Below, in pieces: positions 36,579 through 45,835 of a stretch of 64,000 bases of DNA (the first letter of the stretch is position 1; every line of letters starts with the position of its first letter). Both the position numbers and the translations under genes were made by a program. Source of the stretch: Candidatus Moanabacter tarae (lineage in GTDB: Bacteria > Verrucomicrobiota > Verrucomicrobiia > Opitutales > UBA2987); assembly GCA_003226295.1 (NCBI GenBank), contig CP029803.1, positions 1,048,211-1,112,210 on the forward strand. The letters run 5' to 3'. The notes under the pieces are model-generated. The model did not search any database, was not told the DNA's origin, and worked only from the letters and a program-made list of their open reading frames with translations.

Positions 36579-37676
36579 CTAACCCACTGTCTCCTTCCAA
36601 CGTAAACCCAAACCTGGCTCGGACCACGGCATAAGAAATGGTCCATCATAACAATACCCACCAGATGCAAAGGGATCTTCCGCCATTAAAAGAGGTGTAT
36701 CCAAGTCTAAAATACTGATTCCTCCCAGTCCCAGCACAAGGGAAAATGAGCAACCCATTGCGATTCGCGTCTCAATCATTCCTCCTATCATAAGGCCAAT
36801 CCCAAAAGCTTTACATAGTGATGCGATTTCAATCGTCTCGATGAGTCCACTTTTAGTTATCTTAAGATTAATAATATCAGCAGCATTCATCTCAATAATC
36901 TTCTTTGCGTCGGTCAGGGAAAGCACTGATTCGTCTGCCGCAATTGGGAAAATTAACTTTTCTCGTAATTCCTTTAATCCCTCTAGATCACGGTAATCAA
37001 CCGGCTGTTCAAAGACTTCAATTCTCAAATTAGTCTGCTCCAAAACGTCGGCAAAAGCAATCGCTTGAGAGACAGAGTAACCCTGGTTAGCATCGATGAT
37101 CACTTTGAGACCAGGAAACTGTTTAGACAAAGCTTCCATCAATAAGATATCCCGTTCGACATCGATCCCTACTTTGACTTTGATTCTGCGGAAACCTTTT
37201 ACGCACCAAGTCCCCACAATATCTATTGAATCGTTTATATCTCGAATAGGAATTGTTACGTCCGTTTCATACTTCCTAACGTCGGCACCTCCCCAAAGGG
37301 CCCAGAGTGGAATTCCTGTTCCACGGCTCAATGCATCTGCAATTGCCGTTTCGAATCCGCAACGCACCGACGGGAACTCTGGCAACCGATTGCGAAGGGC
37401 ATTCCCTATACCTCGAAAGTTGGTTACATTAAGACCAGTAAGGAATTTGGATGTCTCTTGCGCAGCTGCCAGGCAATCATCTCGAGCCTCACCAGTGAGT
37501 TCTTGGAACGGAGCAATCTCGCCATAACCATAAACGCCTTTCTTTAAGAACAATATGATGATGATATTCCTAGCAACGCGAACCTCTCCCTGGGAAATCG
37601 TAAATGCTTCCGATATCGGAATATCAATCTCTGAGATATTAACCTTAATAATCGAAAACTCGGAATCTTTTAACAT
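36579..37676 (-). CDS. Dipeptide epimerase / muconate lactonizing-like enolase-superfamily enzyme
   Basis: 365 residues with the two-lysine active site of the muconate lactonizing subgroup: RRIKVKVG (first K-x-K pair), IIDANQGY with the first metal ligand, VFEQPV with the second, AADESV with the third and NLKITKSG with the second Lys on the opposite face. This is the pattern of L-Ala-D/L-Glu and related dipeptide epimerases and of o-succinylbenzoate synthase. Epimerase is favoured because no menaquinone genes surround it. ATG at 37676. Divergent from the next enolase-superfamily gene. Confidence 0.84.
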   Translation of the reverse strand: MLKDSEFSIIKVNISEIDIPISEAFTISQGEVRVARNIIIILFLKKGVYGYGEIAPFQELTGEARDDCLAAAQETSKFLTGLNVTNFRGIGNALRNRLPEFPSVRCGFETAIADALSRGTGIPLWALWGGADVRKYETDVTIPIRDINDSIDIVGTWCVKGFRRIKVKVGIDVERDILLMEALSKQFPGLKVIIDANQGYSVSQAIAFADVLEQTNLRIEVFEQPVDYRDLEGLKELREKLIFPIAADESVLSLTDAKKIIEMNAADIINLKITKSGLIETIEIASLCKAFGIGLMIGGMIETRIAMGCSFSLVLGLGGISILDLDTPLLMAEDPFASGGYCYDGPFLMPWSEPGLGLRWKETVG

Positions 37677-37908
37677 ACATTCTTTCTGTGCTCAGTGTAC
37701 CATAAATCCCTATAGCCTACTAGCCGACCAAGAATAATTCTGTATTTCTCAGCCTTTAAAAGTATATCGTACAAAATGCTAACTTTGGTTCACTTTAGCG
37801 AGTTGAAAATCATGAACATAGCTCTCCTCCTTTCTGGTCACTAAAGATATAAGTTAGATTTTATGAGAATCTGGACTTCTAAGAATCTCTCGATATTTTC
37901 CTCTCATA

Positions 37909-39162
37909 ATGAATACGCAATATCTTCAACCTTCCCCAGTCTCCGACCAAAAAATTACGATCACTGCTGTTGAAACAATACAGCCCGTGAATCTTTTTCC
38001 AGGGCTTCTCTTGCTACGGATTCACACTGATTCTGGATTGATTGGACATGGGGAGACCTATTACTGTGCAGGAGCTGTCCAATCCATGATTCATGATTGG
38101 ATGGCGCGACGGTTGCTTGGAGAGGATGCGTTAGCAATCGAATCTCACTGGCGTTTCCTTTACGAAAGAGCAGCAAATTTTGGAGTACGCGGAACAGAAA
38201 TACGGGCTCTTTCGGCTATCGATTTAGCCCTTTGGGACATTCTGGGCCAAATCTGTAATCAGCCAATCTATCGGCTTCTCGGCGGTCCGGTCCGTAACAA
38301 AATACAGGTTTATAATAGCTGCGGCAACCCTCAGTATGGGGCAAGTAAAACAGGTCGACATGGATGGCCCGGATTTGGTGATATAGGGGATCCCGGGCCA
38401 TGGGCCGACTCATGGCGTCTCTTTAACGAACCTGTAGAGCTAGCGGAAGAACTATCCAATCTGGGCTATAGCGGAATGAAAGTTTGGCCGTTTGATCAAG
38501 CAGCAAAAAGATTCGGGCCTTCTCTCATACCCTATCGCGAGATCGAAGAATCAGTCCGGCCATTAATAAAAATTCGGGAAACCGTAGGTTGGGATTTAAA
38601 TCTTCTTGTGGACGGTCATGCTCACTTTCAATTGCCTCAGGCATTGCGTATTGCTGATGCCCTTCGGGAAGTAAAACCACTTTGGCTTGAGGATATGATA
38701 AAAATGGACAACATTGACGCTCTTGCTGATTTCCGCCAACAGAGTAGAATGCCAATCTCGGCAAGTGAAATGTTGCTCAGTAGAGCGGACTATAATGAGG
38801 TGCTTCTCAAGAATGCTGCCGACTATATAATGATTGATCCTACATGGGTGGGCGGAATCTCTGAAACCTCACGAATCGCAAATCTAGCCCAGACCTATAA
38901 TGTCCCAGTTACAATGCATGATTGCACAGGGCCTTTGACGCTTTTTGCGGGCCTTCATGTTGGAGCTGCTGTCGCAAACTGTTGTTATCAAGAAACAGTA
39001 CGAGCCCATATACAAACCGTCTATCCCGACCTAATCGAGCCAAGTATAAAAATTGAGAATGGCCACGTTAGTATTCCTACTGGACCTGGTCTTGGTACTC
39101 GCCTGAACCCCAACCTTTTCAACTCAAAACTTCCAGCCTATCGAAAATCGGAGCTGGAATAA
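37909..39162 (+). CDS. Mandelate racemase family dehydratase-like enzyme (galactonate dehydratase type)
   Basis: 417 residues. Capping domain with LIGHGETYYCAGAVQ and LSAIDLALWDILGQ, then barrel motifs MKVWPFD (barrel lysine), LLVDGHAHF (first metal ligand plus His), LWLEDMI (second), ISASEMLLS (third) and TMHDCTGPLTL (catalytic His). The insertion with NPQYGASKTGRHGWPGFGD around residue 140 is longer than in typical galactonate dehydratases and may shape substrate choice. Probably dehydrates an aldonic acid. ATG 37909. A candidate terminator hairpin follows at 39217. Confidence 0.83.
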   Translation: MNTQYLQPSPVSDQKITITAVETIQPVNLFPGLLLLRIHTDSGLIGHGETYYCAGAVQSMIHDWMARRLLGEDALAIESHWRFLYERAANFGVRGTEIRALSAIDLALWDILGQICNQPIYRLLGGPVRNKIQVYNSCGNPQYGASKTGRHGWPGFGDIGDPGPWADSWRLFNEPVELAEELSNLGYSGMKVWPFDQAAKRFGPSLIPYREIEESVRPLIKIRETVGWDLNLLVDGHAHFQLPQALRIADALREVKPLWLEDMIKMDNIDALADFRQQSRMPISASEMLLSRADYNEVLLKNAADYIMIDPTWVGGISETSRIANLAQTYNVPVTMHDCTGPLTLFAGLHVGAAVANCCYQETVRAHIQTVYPDLIEPSIKIENGHVSIPTGPGLGTRLNPNLFNSKLPAYRKSELE

Positions 39163-39216
39163 GTGAGACTTACCATCTTGAACCAAAAACTATTTAGTCA
39201 CCCCAGATTTCATAAA

Positions 39217-39258
39217 CCCAAGATCAGTAAACACCCGCAACTTGGGCCGATAATTTTT
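39217..39258 (+). terminator. Candidate terminator after enolase-superfamily gene
   Basis: CCCAAG pairs with CTTGGG across an 18-base loop and is followed after seven bases by TTTTT. It lies 54 bases past the stop codon at 39162. Stem is only six pairs, so support is moderate. Confidence 0.35.
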
Positions 39259-39331
39259 CTTTGACGCGAGGCTTAAATAGCACGCAGCGGACGACGGTGG
39301 GCTAAAGAAATTCGATTGAATAGTTATCTAC

Positions 39332-39337
39332 TATAAT
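39332..39337 (+). promoter_or_regulatory. TATAAT -10 element of the second PhyH gene
   Basis: A consensus -10 hexamer within ACTATAATC, 14 bases before the ATG at 39352, with no convincing -35 element at normal spacing. The same nine-base box precedes the PhyH gene at 18932. Confidence 0.35.
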
Positions 39338-39351
39338 CCAGAATCTAATTC

Positions 39352-40203
39352 ATGCTTACTGAACCAAAAGTTAAAGAATACAGGGAAAAAGGATGGACTG
39401 TGGTCCCAGACCTTATCGATCAGAGAAAGGTATCAGACCTTTTGTCTGAAATGACCAACATCTGCGCGGGAAATACCCTGGAAACTCATGACAAAACCCG
39501 AATGGAGATGGAACCGGACCAGCCTCCGGAAGGAAGCGCTGTAAGGAGGCTTTACGAACCATGTACCCACTACCCAGCCTTCAATGCGTTCTCAAGATCT
39601 GATCAAATACTTGACCGCGTCCAGTCACTCATAGGACCTGATATTTTACGCCATTACAGTAAAATTAATATGAAACCGGCAAAAGTCGGGTCCGTTGTAG
39701 AATGGCACCAAGATTTGACCTACTACCCTCTAACTAACGGAGATTCTTTGGCCCTTCTTCTTTATCTAGACGATGCAAATATGGAAAACGGATGCCTGAA
39801 ATTGATTCCAGGTCAGCATAATCAGCCTCCCATGGATCACACCTCTGAAGGATTTTTTCAAGGACGAGTTACTTGCCCGGTTGATGAAAATGTCGCGGAA
39901 GCTATAGAAGGTAGTGCGGGAACGGCTATTTTCATGCATGCTATGACACCTCATTCATCAGTACCAAATAAAACTAACAAACCTCGCCGTACTTTAATCA
40001 TAAGCTATCGATCAGCTGACTCTTACCCAATCTTCAGGGGACAAGAAACTGCTGATATTGAACAGCTTGTGGAGTTAGTTCGCGGCAAAAGAAAACTTAA
40101 CGCACGAATTACATTCTCCTCATTTCCAATTCCCGTACATGAAAAAAAAGTAGCTTCACTATACGAACTTCAGGAACAATCGCGAGCAAAGAAAGAACGT
40201 TAA
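39352..40203 (+). CDS. Phytanoyl-CoA dioxygenase (PhyH) family protein
   Basis: 283 residues. The Fe(II) ligands are H119 and D121 in VEWHQDLTYYP with the distal H201 in TPHSSVPN, and an Arg at 212/213 can hold 2-oxoglutarate. NGCLKLIPGQH and GTAIFMHAM are conserved. It is similar in layout to the protein at 18932, although the N-terminal part differs, so the two are probably paralogues with different substrates. Convergent with an enolase-superfamily gene 15 bases downstream. Confidence 0.85.
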   Translation: MLTEPKVKEYREKGWTVVPDLIDQRKVSDLLSEMTNICAGNTLETHDKTRMEMEPDQPPEGSAVRRLYEPCTHYPAFNAFSRSDQILDRVQSLIGPDILRHYSKINMKPAKVGSVVEWHQDLTYYPLTNGDSLALLLYLDDANMENGCLKLIPGQHNQPPMDHTSEGFFQGRVTCPVDENVAEAIEGSAGTAIFMHAMTPHSSVPNKTNKPRRTLIISYRSADSYPIFRGQETADIEQLVELVRGKRKLNARITFSSFPIPVHEKKVASLYELQEQSRAKKER

Positions 40204-40218
40204 AGTCTTGTCCTATCT

Positions 40219-41391
40219 CTAAAGCCTGTACTCCTGGATCATTTCTTCATTCAATCCTGTCCCGAAACCCGGCTCATCCGATGGATAGTAATATCCATCT
40301 TTAAAGGGAGCCGTGATCGCATTCATAATTTCAGTGCCATCGTCCCCAGTGCCAAAGCTTTCGACGAATGGACATATCCCGGAATTTAAGGCAATAGGGA
40401 GTCCATAGAGACTCCCTCCACGGTGGGGACAAAAAGAAAGACCGTCATCAGCGGCCATCTTTGCAATTTTCCGAACTGCCGTAACGCCTCCGCTCCACGT
40501 AACATCGGGTTGGAGAACTTGTACCGCATTTCGACGGATCAATTCTGAAAAACCATATTGTGTATATTCATGCTCTCCGCTTGCAATAAGTGGTCCTCTC
40601 ATTTCTCGAACAAGTCGGGCATAACCTTCAAGATCATCCGGGAAAAGCGGTTCCTCGATCCAATGGAGGTTGACCGCCTGGAGCCGTCGTGCCATTTCCA
40701 GAGTATATTCTACATTCTCCCAACGAGCGGAACAATCTATCATCAAAGTACAGTTGGGCCCAATTAGGTCACGAACGTTACCCAAGGTTTCAAGGTTACT
40801 CTTTATACCTGCGCTACCGTCTGCGAATCCACAGGGAGGATTCACTTTAAAATGCTGAAATCCGTTATTTAAAGCTTTCTTGATATTCCCATCCGTTTTG
40901 TATCCAAGTATCCTTTTTTTTGGCTGAAGCCCTATTAAACGGTATACCGGTTTGGAAGTAAACTTACCAATAATATCCCAAAGTGCATTATCGAGAGCAC
41001 TCAGCGCCATGACAAACACACCACGGCGTCCATAGTAGCTTCCAGCCAAATATAGTTGCTCCCATAACATATCTACATTAAGGGGGTTAGTACCGACCAG
41101 AAGGTTTCTAAGATGCCCATCAATTATCTCTACCGCCACCCGGCCTCCACCACCAAGCCCAAATCCGGTTATACCCTCATCAGTACGAATAACCGCAACG
41201 ATTGCACTGACTAACTGGGCAAATGGCCCGTGATAATGCCGCCTCGCTGCATCATCATCCGACTTAAAAATTGGCAACCCTCCCTGATTCGTGTGCTGCC
41301 AAAGTCGAACAGAATAAGCAGAAACTTCTGAAATCCTGAGTTCGCCTTTAACGGGACTAAAAGAATTAGATAACACTACACGACCGTACAA
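40219..41391 (-). CDS. Enolase-superfamily dehydratase, rhamnonate dehydratase-like
   Basis: 390 residues. Barrel motifs: HFKVNPPCG (Lys), LMIDCSARW (first metal ligand), HWIEEPLFPDDLEGY (second), ASGEHEYTQYGF (third Glu plus His), LQPDVTWSGGVT and CPHRGGS with the catalytic His. The GEHEYT and QPDVxWxGG combination is characteristic of rhamnonate/fuconate dehydratase-like groups; exact specificity is not assured. The only start codon at the 5' end of the frame is TTG (41391), with a GTG five codons inside; neither has a Shine-Dalgarno sequence. It could feed 2-keto-3-deoxy-rhamnonate to an HpaI-type aldolase such as that at 4309, but that gene is 36 kb away. Confidence 0.8.
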   Translation of the reverse strand: MYGRVVLSNSFSPVKGELRISEVSAYSVRLWQHTNQGGLPIFKSDDDAARRHYHGPFAQLVSAIVAVIRTDEGITGFGLGGGGRVAVEIIDGHLRNLLVGTNPLNVDMLWEQLYLAGSYYGRRGVFVMALSALDNALWDIIGKFTSKPVYRLIGLQPKKRILGYKTDGNIKKALNNGFQHFKVNPPCGFADGSAGIKSNLETLGNVRDLIGPNCTLMIDCSARWENVEYTLEMARRLQAVNLHWIEEPLFPDDLEGYARLVREMRGPLIASGEHEYTQYGFSELIRRNAVQVLQPDVTWSGGVTAVRKIAKMAADDGLSFCPHRGGSLYGLPIALNSGICPFVESFGTGDDGTEIMNAITAPFKDGYYYPSDEPGFGTGLNEEMIQEYRL

Positions 41392-41501
41392 CTTAGATTC
41401 TCTAAGTCCAATAGAATTGAAGCACTTAGAGTCTGAGGTTGGGAGAAGATAAACTGCCCATAAATTATATGCATCATTGCTTCATGCTAGCAAGCAATGG
41501 T

Positions 41502-42749
41502 TCATATACTACGGGGAGGCGCCGATTGGGATCCGAAATATACGGCCACAAAAATGCCGCTCGCAATTCGAGACAAACACGCCAGCACGAAAGCTGCATA
41601 GTATCCATATTCAACGATCAAAAAACCACCAAGAATACTCCCTGCAAAAGCGAGAATCTGAAATCCGCACACACGGAAGCCTTGTATTCGCGCCCAAAAA
41701 TAACGTGGAAGTAACTCGGTGGAGAAAATCTGTTCGATTGGATTATCAATAACTTCTGACACTCGTGAGATTAAAAACATAACGATCGAAATAGGGAGAC
41801 TGATAACGGTTCCCATTATACCGATGGCTCCTCCCCAAATGCTACGAAGGGGAAACATAGTCAACGGTGCTCCGAACCGCCTCATTAACTTGGGTACGAT
41901 GATAATAGATGGAAGGCTTAGAAATTCACTGAGAAAATAAATCACCCCGATAACCATCGGACCTAAATACAACTCCTCTTGGAAAAAAACATTAAAAAAT
42001 GGAAAGGTCAGTCCTACGGCAAACCCTCTAGCACCACTCGATACAGTAAAACCAAAGTAAGTCCGCCACTGAATACCTAATTCCACCACTCGATTCCGGG
42101 ACTCCATTTTGTCACCGGTAAGTGCCTCAACTCGGTGGGGCATGCGTATGAGAGGTAGTACGGATAAAAGAGAACAAGCAGCACCAATTAGTAGCGAATA
42201 TCGAAATGGTTCAGGCATCTCGGTTGAAGTATTCAGAAAATAACCCATTACCCCAGGCAACATGCCACCGATGAGAGTACAAAACATTCGTACCACAATC
42301 TGCATAGCTGTCCACAAGGCTAAAGCTTCAGCTCGCCGTATTCTTACAGTATTATCAGACAGAAAGGGTACGTGGTTAACCCAAATACAGGCCATTGCTA
42401 TTCCTCCTATAAAGGAGAATGCAAAGAACGATGCCGTAGCTGTAGAAAAGCATAAACCAATCTGTGATACAGCCAACAGGACACTAGCCCCCACTAGGAA
42501 GATTTTCCGACCGATTCGGTCACTAAGCATACCAATAGGCAAAGCTAAAAGTCCCGTGGCCAGAGGCCCCATACTTGCAATTTGCCCTATTAAATCCTCC
42601 CGGAAGCTGAGTCTCAGCAAATAGAGATTATAGAGAAGAGTGAATAACGCCATACCAGCGTTTAGGGAAAGACCGTAAATATAAAACAACTTCACATTGC
42701 GACTAAATTCACGCAAACGGAAGTTGTTTGGGATAGTAAACAGTCTCAT
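41502..42749 (-). CDS. MFS transporter
   Basis: 415 residues, about twelve hydrophobic helices. Motif A between helices 2 and 3 is GMLSDRIGRK. It differs from the MFS at 10911 in the C-terminal half and is followed downstream by no other gene on the same strand. Located between the rhamnonate dehydratase-like gene and an amidase, both on the same strand, so it may import a substrate for one of them, which is inference. ATG at 42749. Confidence 0.78.
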   Translation of the reverse strand: MRLFTIPNNFRLREFSRNVKLFYIYGLSLNAGMALFTLLYNLYLLRLSFREDLIGQIASMGPLATGLLALPIGMLSDRIGRKIFLVGASVLLAVSQIGLCFSTATASFFAFSFIGGIAMACIWVNHVPFLSDNTVRIRRAEALALWTAMQIVVRMFCTLIGGMLPGVMGYFLNTSTEMPEPFRYSLLIGAACSLLSVLPLIRMPHRVEALTGDKMESRNRVVELGIQWRTYFGFTVSSGARGFAVGLTFPFFNVFFQEELYLGPMVIGVIYFLSEFLSLPSIIIVPKLMRRFGAPLTMFPLRSIWGGAIGIMGTVISLPISIVMFLISRVSEVIDNPIEQIFSTELLPRYFWARIQGFRVCGFQILAFAGSILGGFLIVEYGYYAAFVLACLSRIASGIFVAVYFGSQSAPPRSI

Positions 42750-42827
42750 CAGCTGTACAGCTGTTATCTGAGAGCTCAGTCTGAGAAAAGATTATACGTC
42801 TCTAAACCAATATACAAGCCGCATAGG

Positions 42828-44129
42828 TTAAGCCAAAATTTCAGACACTGACTTCACAAACTCAACTAACGACTCGTCACATCCGATTCGACCTACAAGC
42901 TGAATTCCTTGGGGCAAGCCCTCTCCGCCCACTTCAATGGGAACCGAAATAACAGGCATGCCACAATGAGTCCATGGCAAGTTCATGGTGGCATCTCCAG
43001 TACTCTCGAGGCCCTCAGGCGCGGGGCCGGTAGCAGAAGGAGCGATCCAAAAATCCACCCCATTCTGATCCATTAGATCCTCTAACCGCTGACAATTCTC
43101 TTTCTTTTTCCCCAAAAGTTCTTTGTGTCTTTCATCACTTATAAGCATCCCTTTATTAATGAGATCAGCTGTTTTAGGCCCATAAGAAACCCCGTATGCT
43201 TCGTACCACAACTTATGCACAACGGCCATTTCCTTCATCATAATCTTCATATTGCAGTCAATCATCTCATCCAGATCGGGAAAGGCTGATATTTCCAATA
43301 TCTGGAATCCCCCTTCCCTCAATCGACGCAGATTCTCAGCGAAACGTTGTCGCCCACAATCAGAGACACGTTCCAAATAAGGCCCCTCAGGTATTCCAAT
43401 TACCAAACTAGAATGACCATGAAAAGAAGAACTAAGCTCGGCATTCCAATCCTTCATCAAAACCGATGCAACCGGTGAAAGACCGAAAACATCTCGGCAA
43501 AAAAATCCTACGTGGTCAAGTGACGGTGCCAAGGGAATGACCCCATCCGTAGGAATCCGGCCGAAAGAAGGTTTAAACCCAAAAACACCACAAAAAGAGG
43601 CAGGCCTGATTACGGATCCTACCGTCTGTGATCCAAGTGCTACTGGATAGAACCCACTAGCAACACCCGCTGCCGAACCACTGCTAGATCCTCCCGGAGT
43701 GTGGTTAAGCCTATGGGGATTCCGAGTCGGGCCAGGCATATAGGAAGCAAATTCTGTAGTAACGGTCTTTCCCATCAACACAGCACCCGCATTAAGAAGT
43801 CTTGTGACTGAACTCGCCTGTTTGCCCTCAAAGAGAAGTGGAGGCAATCGTGAGCCACATCGTGTTTCATATCCATCCACTCGATAAATATCCTTGATCC
43901 CGATTGGCAACCCGAACAATGACGGTCTTTTATCTGTTTCCGGATATTTCTTAAGTAGGCTTTCACCCCGAGATCTGATTGTTTCACGATCGCATTGCCC
44001 CGAAACAAAAGCATGGATTGTTCCTTCTTCCTCATCAATCCGATCACAAATTGCATCTAGATAAGATCCTAAAAAAAGATCACCAGACCGCAAAGAATCC
44101 AATTCATCCTTAATACTCAAGTTGCACAT
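42828..44129 (-). CDS. Amidase signature (AS) family enzyme
   Basis: 433 residues from ATG 44129, with GGAATG eight bases upstream; longer in-frame starts to 44234 would overlap the divergent MlrC gene and add non-family residues. The Ser-cisSer-Lys triad is K79 in GIKDIYRV, the cis-Ser S148 in GGSSSGSAAG, and nucleophile S172 in QTVGSVIRPASFCG. Hydrolyses an amide to acid and ammonia in the cytoplasm. Possible substrates include aryl or alkyl amides; not GatA, because the gatB/gatC partners are absent and the nucleophile loop differs. Confidence 0.85.
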   Translation of the reverse strand: MCNLSIKDELDSLRSGDLFLGSYLDAICDRIDEEEGTIHAFVSGQCDRETIRSRGESLLKKYPETDKRPSLFGLPIGIKDIYRVDGYETRCGSRLPPLLFEGKQASSVTRLLNAGAVLMGKTVTTEFASYMPGPTRNPHRLNHTPGGSSSGSAAGVASGFYPVALGSQTVGSVIRPASFCGVFGFKPSFGRIPTDGVIPLAPSLDHVGFFCRDVFGLSPVASVLMKDWNAELSSSFHGHSSLVIGIPEGPYLERVSDCGRQRFAENLRRLREGGFQILEISAFPDLDEMIDCNMKIMMKEMAVVHKLWYEAYGVSYGPKTADLINKGMLISDERHKELLGKKKENCQRLEDLMDQNGVDFWIAPSATGPAPEGLESTGDATMNLPWTHCGMPVISVPIEVGGEGLPQGIQLVGRIGCDESLVEFVKSVSEILA

Positions 44130-44263
44130 TTCTACATTCCATAGCTTCTTAACGGAAACTTCAATACACTTACATAGTTTCAGTTGCAAAAAAGTAATTA
44201 GAGATGCAAGTATGCAAAACTCCCAGTACAACAAAAAATAGGAAAACCAGAAGGATTCCCTTA

Positions 44264-45751
44264 ATGCGCGTCGGTATAATTTCCCTCATCCATGAATCCA
44301 ACACCTTCTCCGTCACTCCGACTACGATCGATTCCTTTCGACGAGATAGTCTTCTGACTGGCGAACAAGTTCGCCAGGAGTTCGAAGGGGGACTTCATCA
44401 AATCAGCGCTTTCTTAGAAGGTCTCGATCAATCAGAGATCGAAGCTGTTCCCATATTTCACGCCTCGACTCTACCATCAGGAACAATCACAAATAAAACC
44501 TGCGAGGAGCTTATACGTTTAATTTTAAACGCCTTAGACCAAGCTAGACCTCTCGATGGTCTTCTGGTATCCCCTCACGGTGCAAACGCGGGCAGCAGCC
44601 CAGATTTCAGAGATCTTGATGGATGTTGGTTATCAAAAGTAAGGAAACGGGTTGGACAAAAAATTCCCATTATCTGCGTCATAGATCCCCACGCTAACCT
44701 ATCCCAACGTATGGTTGATGCATGTGACGCCACTATTGCTTACAGGTCGAATCCACACATCGATCAAAAAGAACGCGGATTCGAGGCTGTGGACCTACTA
44801 AAGCGAACACTACGCGGTGAAATAAAACCTGTTCAAAGAGCATCATTACCTGCATTTGGAATCAATATGGAGAGACAAGGAACAACAGAATTCCCGTGTC
44901 TCCCCCTCTACGAAATGGCCGACCGTCAACTCGAAGACTCTAGAGTAATCTCCAATAGTATTGTTCTTGGATACCCTTATGCAGATGTCGAAGAAATGGG
45001 TTCCTCAGCAATAGTAATTACCAACGATGATCCCGAGTTAGCACAAAATCTGGCGGATAACCTTACTGAATACATGCTGGATCATCGTTGTGAATTCGTT
45101 GGTGAATACTTTTCCGTCAAGGATTCAGTCAAAACAGCTGTTGGAATGCCTGGGCCAGTCTGTTTGCTCGACATGGGGGACAATGTCGGTGGCGGATCAG
45201 CCGCCGACGGTACTCTTATTGCCCACGAAATCCATCGTAGAGGTGATACAAAAGGCTTCGTGTGTATTTACGACCCAGCTGCGCAGGAACAAGCCCGAAA
45301 GGCGGGTGTAGGAAGCAATTTGACCTTGAGAATGGGAGGAAAGACCGATGACTGCCACGGTCCACCGTTGGTGGCCAATGTCACGGTTAATAGCCTGCAC
45401 CTCGGAGAGTTTGAAGATTCAGAAATTCGTCATGGAGGATACACTCATTACAACATGGGCCCGACTTCAGTCGTGACCACTGAGACTGGTCTTACGATCA
45501 GCCTAACAAGCTTAAGGGTAGTACCTGTAAGCCTTGGAGTCGTCACAAGCATAGGCCTGTCTCCTAAAAATTTTCAGATACTGGTAGCAAAAGGAGTTCA
45601 TGCCCCGGTCGCAGCATTTAAACCAGTCTGCCCCAATTTAATACGCGTCAATACTCCGGGTTCAACCTCAGCCGATATGCGTACATTCAAATATCATCAT
45701 CGAAGACAACCCATGTACCCATTTGAAGAAATTCCAAATTTAAAACCGTAA
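44264..45751 (+). CDS. M81 family metallopeptidase (MlrC-like)
   Basis: 495 residues from ATG 44264, with AAGGA eight bases upstream. MlrC cleaves linear microcystin fragments; most relatives probably act on other substrates. ISLIHESNTFSVTPTT at the N-terminus, LLVSPHGANAG, IDPHANLS and YRSNPHIDQKERG carry the zinc ligands Asp/His typical of the M81 fold, and DMGDNVGGGSAADGT is the signature near the centre. Start revised from a longer in-frame version whose first 20 residues look unlike the family. Divergent from an amidase, 134 bases apart. Confidence 0.86.
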   Translation: MRVGIISLIHESNTFSVTPTTIDSFRRDSLLTGEQVRQEFEGGLHQISAFLEGLDQSEIEAVPIFHASTLPSGTITNKTCEELIRLILNALDQARPLDGLLVSPHGANAGSSPDFRDLDGCWLSKVRKRVGQKIPIICVIDPHANLSQRMVDACDATIAYRSNPHIDQKERGFEAVDLLKRTLRGEIKPVQRASLPAFGINMERQGTTEFPCLPLYEMADRQLEDSRVISNSIVLGYPYADVEEMGSSAIVITNDDPELAQNLADNLTEYMLDHRCEFVGEYFSVKDSVKTAVGMPGPVCLLDMGDNVGGGSAADGTLIAHEIHRRGDTKGFVCIYDPAAQEQARKAGVGSNLTLRMGGKTDDCHGPPLVANVTVNSLHLGEFEDSEIRHGGYTHYNMGPTSVVTTETGLTISLTSLRVVPVSLGVVTSIGLSPKNFQILVAKGVHAPVAAFKPVCPNLIRVNTPGSTSADMRTFKYHHRRQPMYPFEEIPNLKP

Positions 45752-45835
45752 GGACGAATATTCGGCGAAGTTATTTGTGGAAACAAACTTTACGGTCAAA
45801 AAATATGGTATTTTACTTTTTTGAAGATAGGTGCG

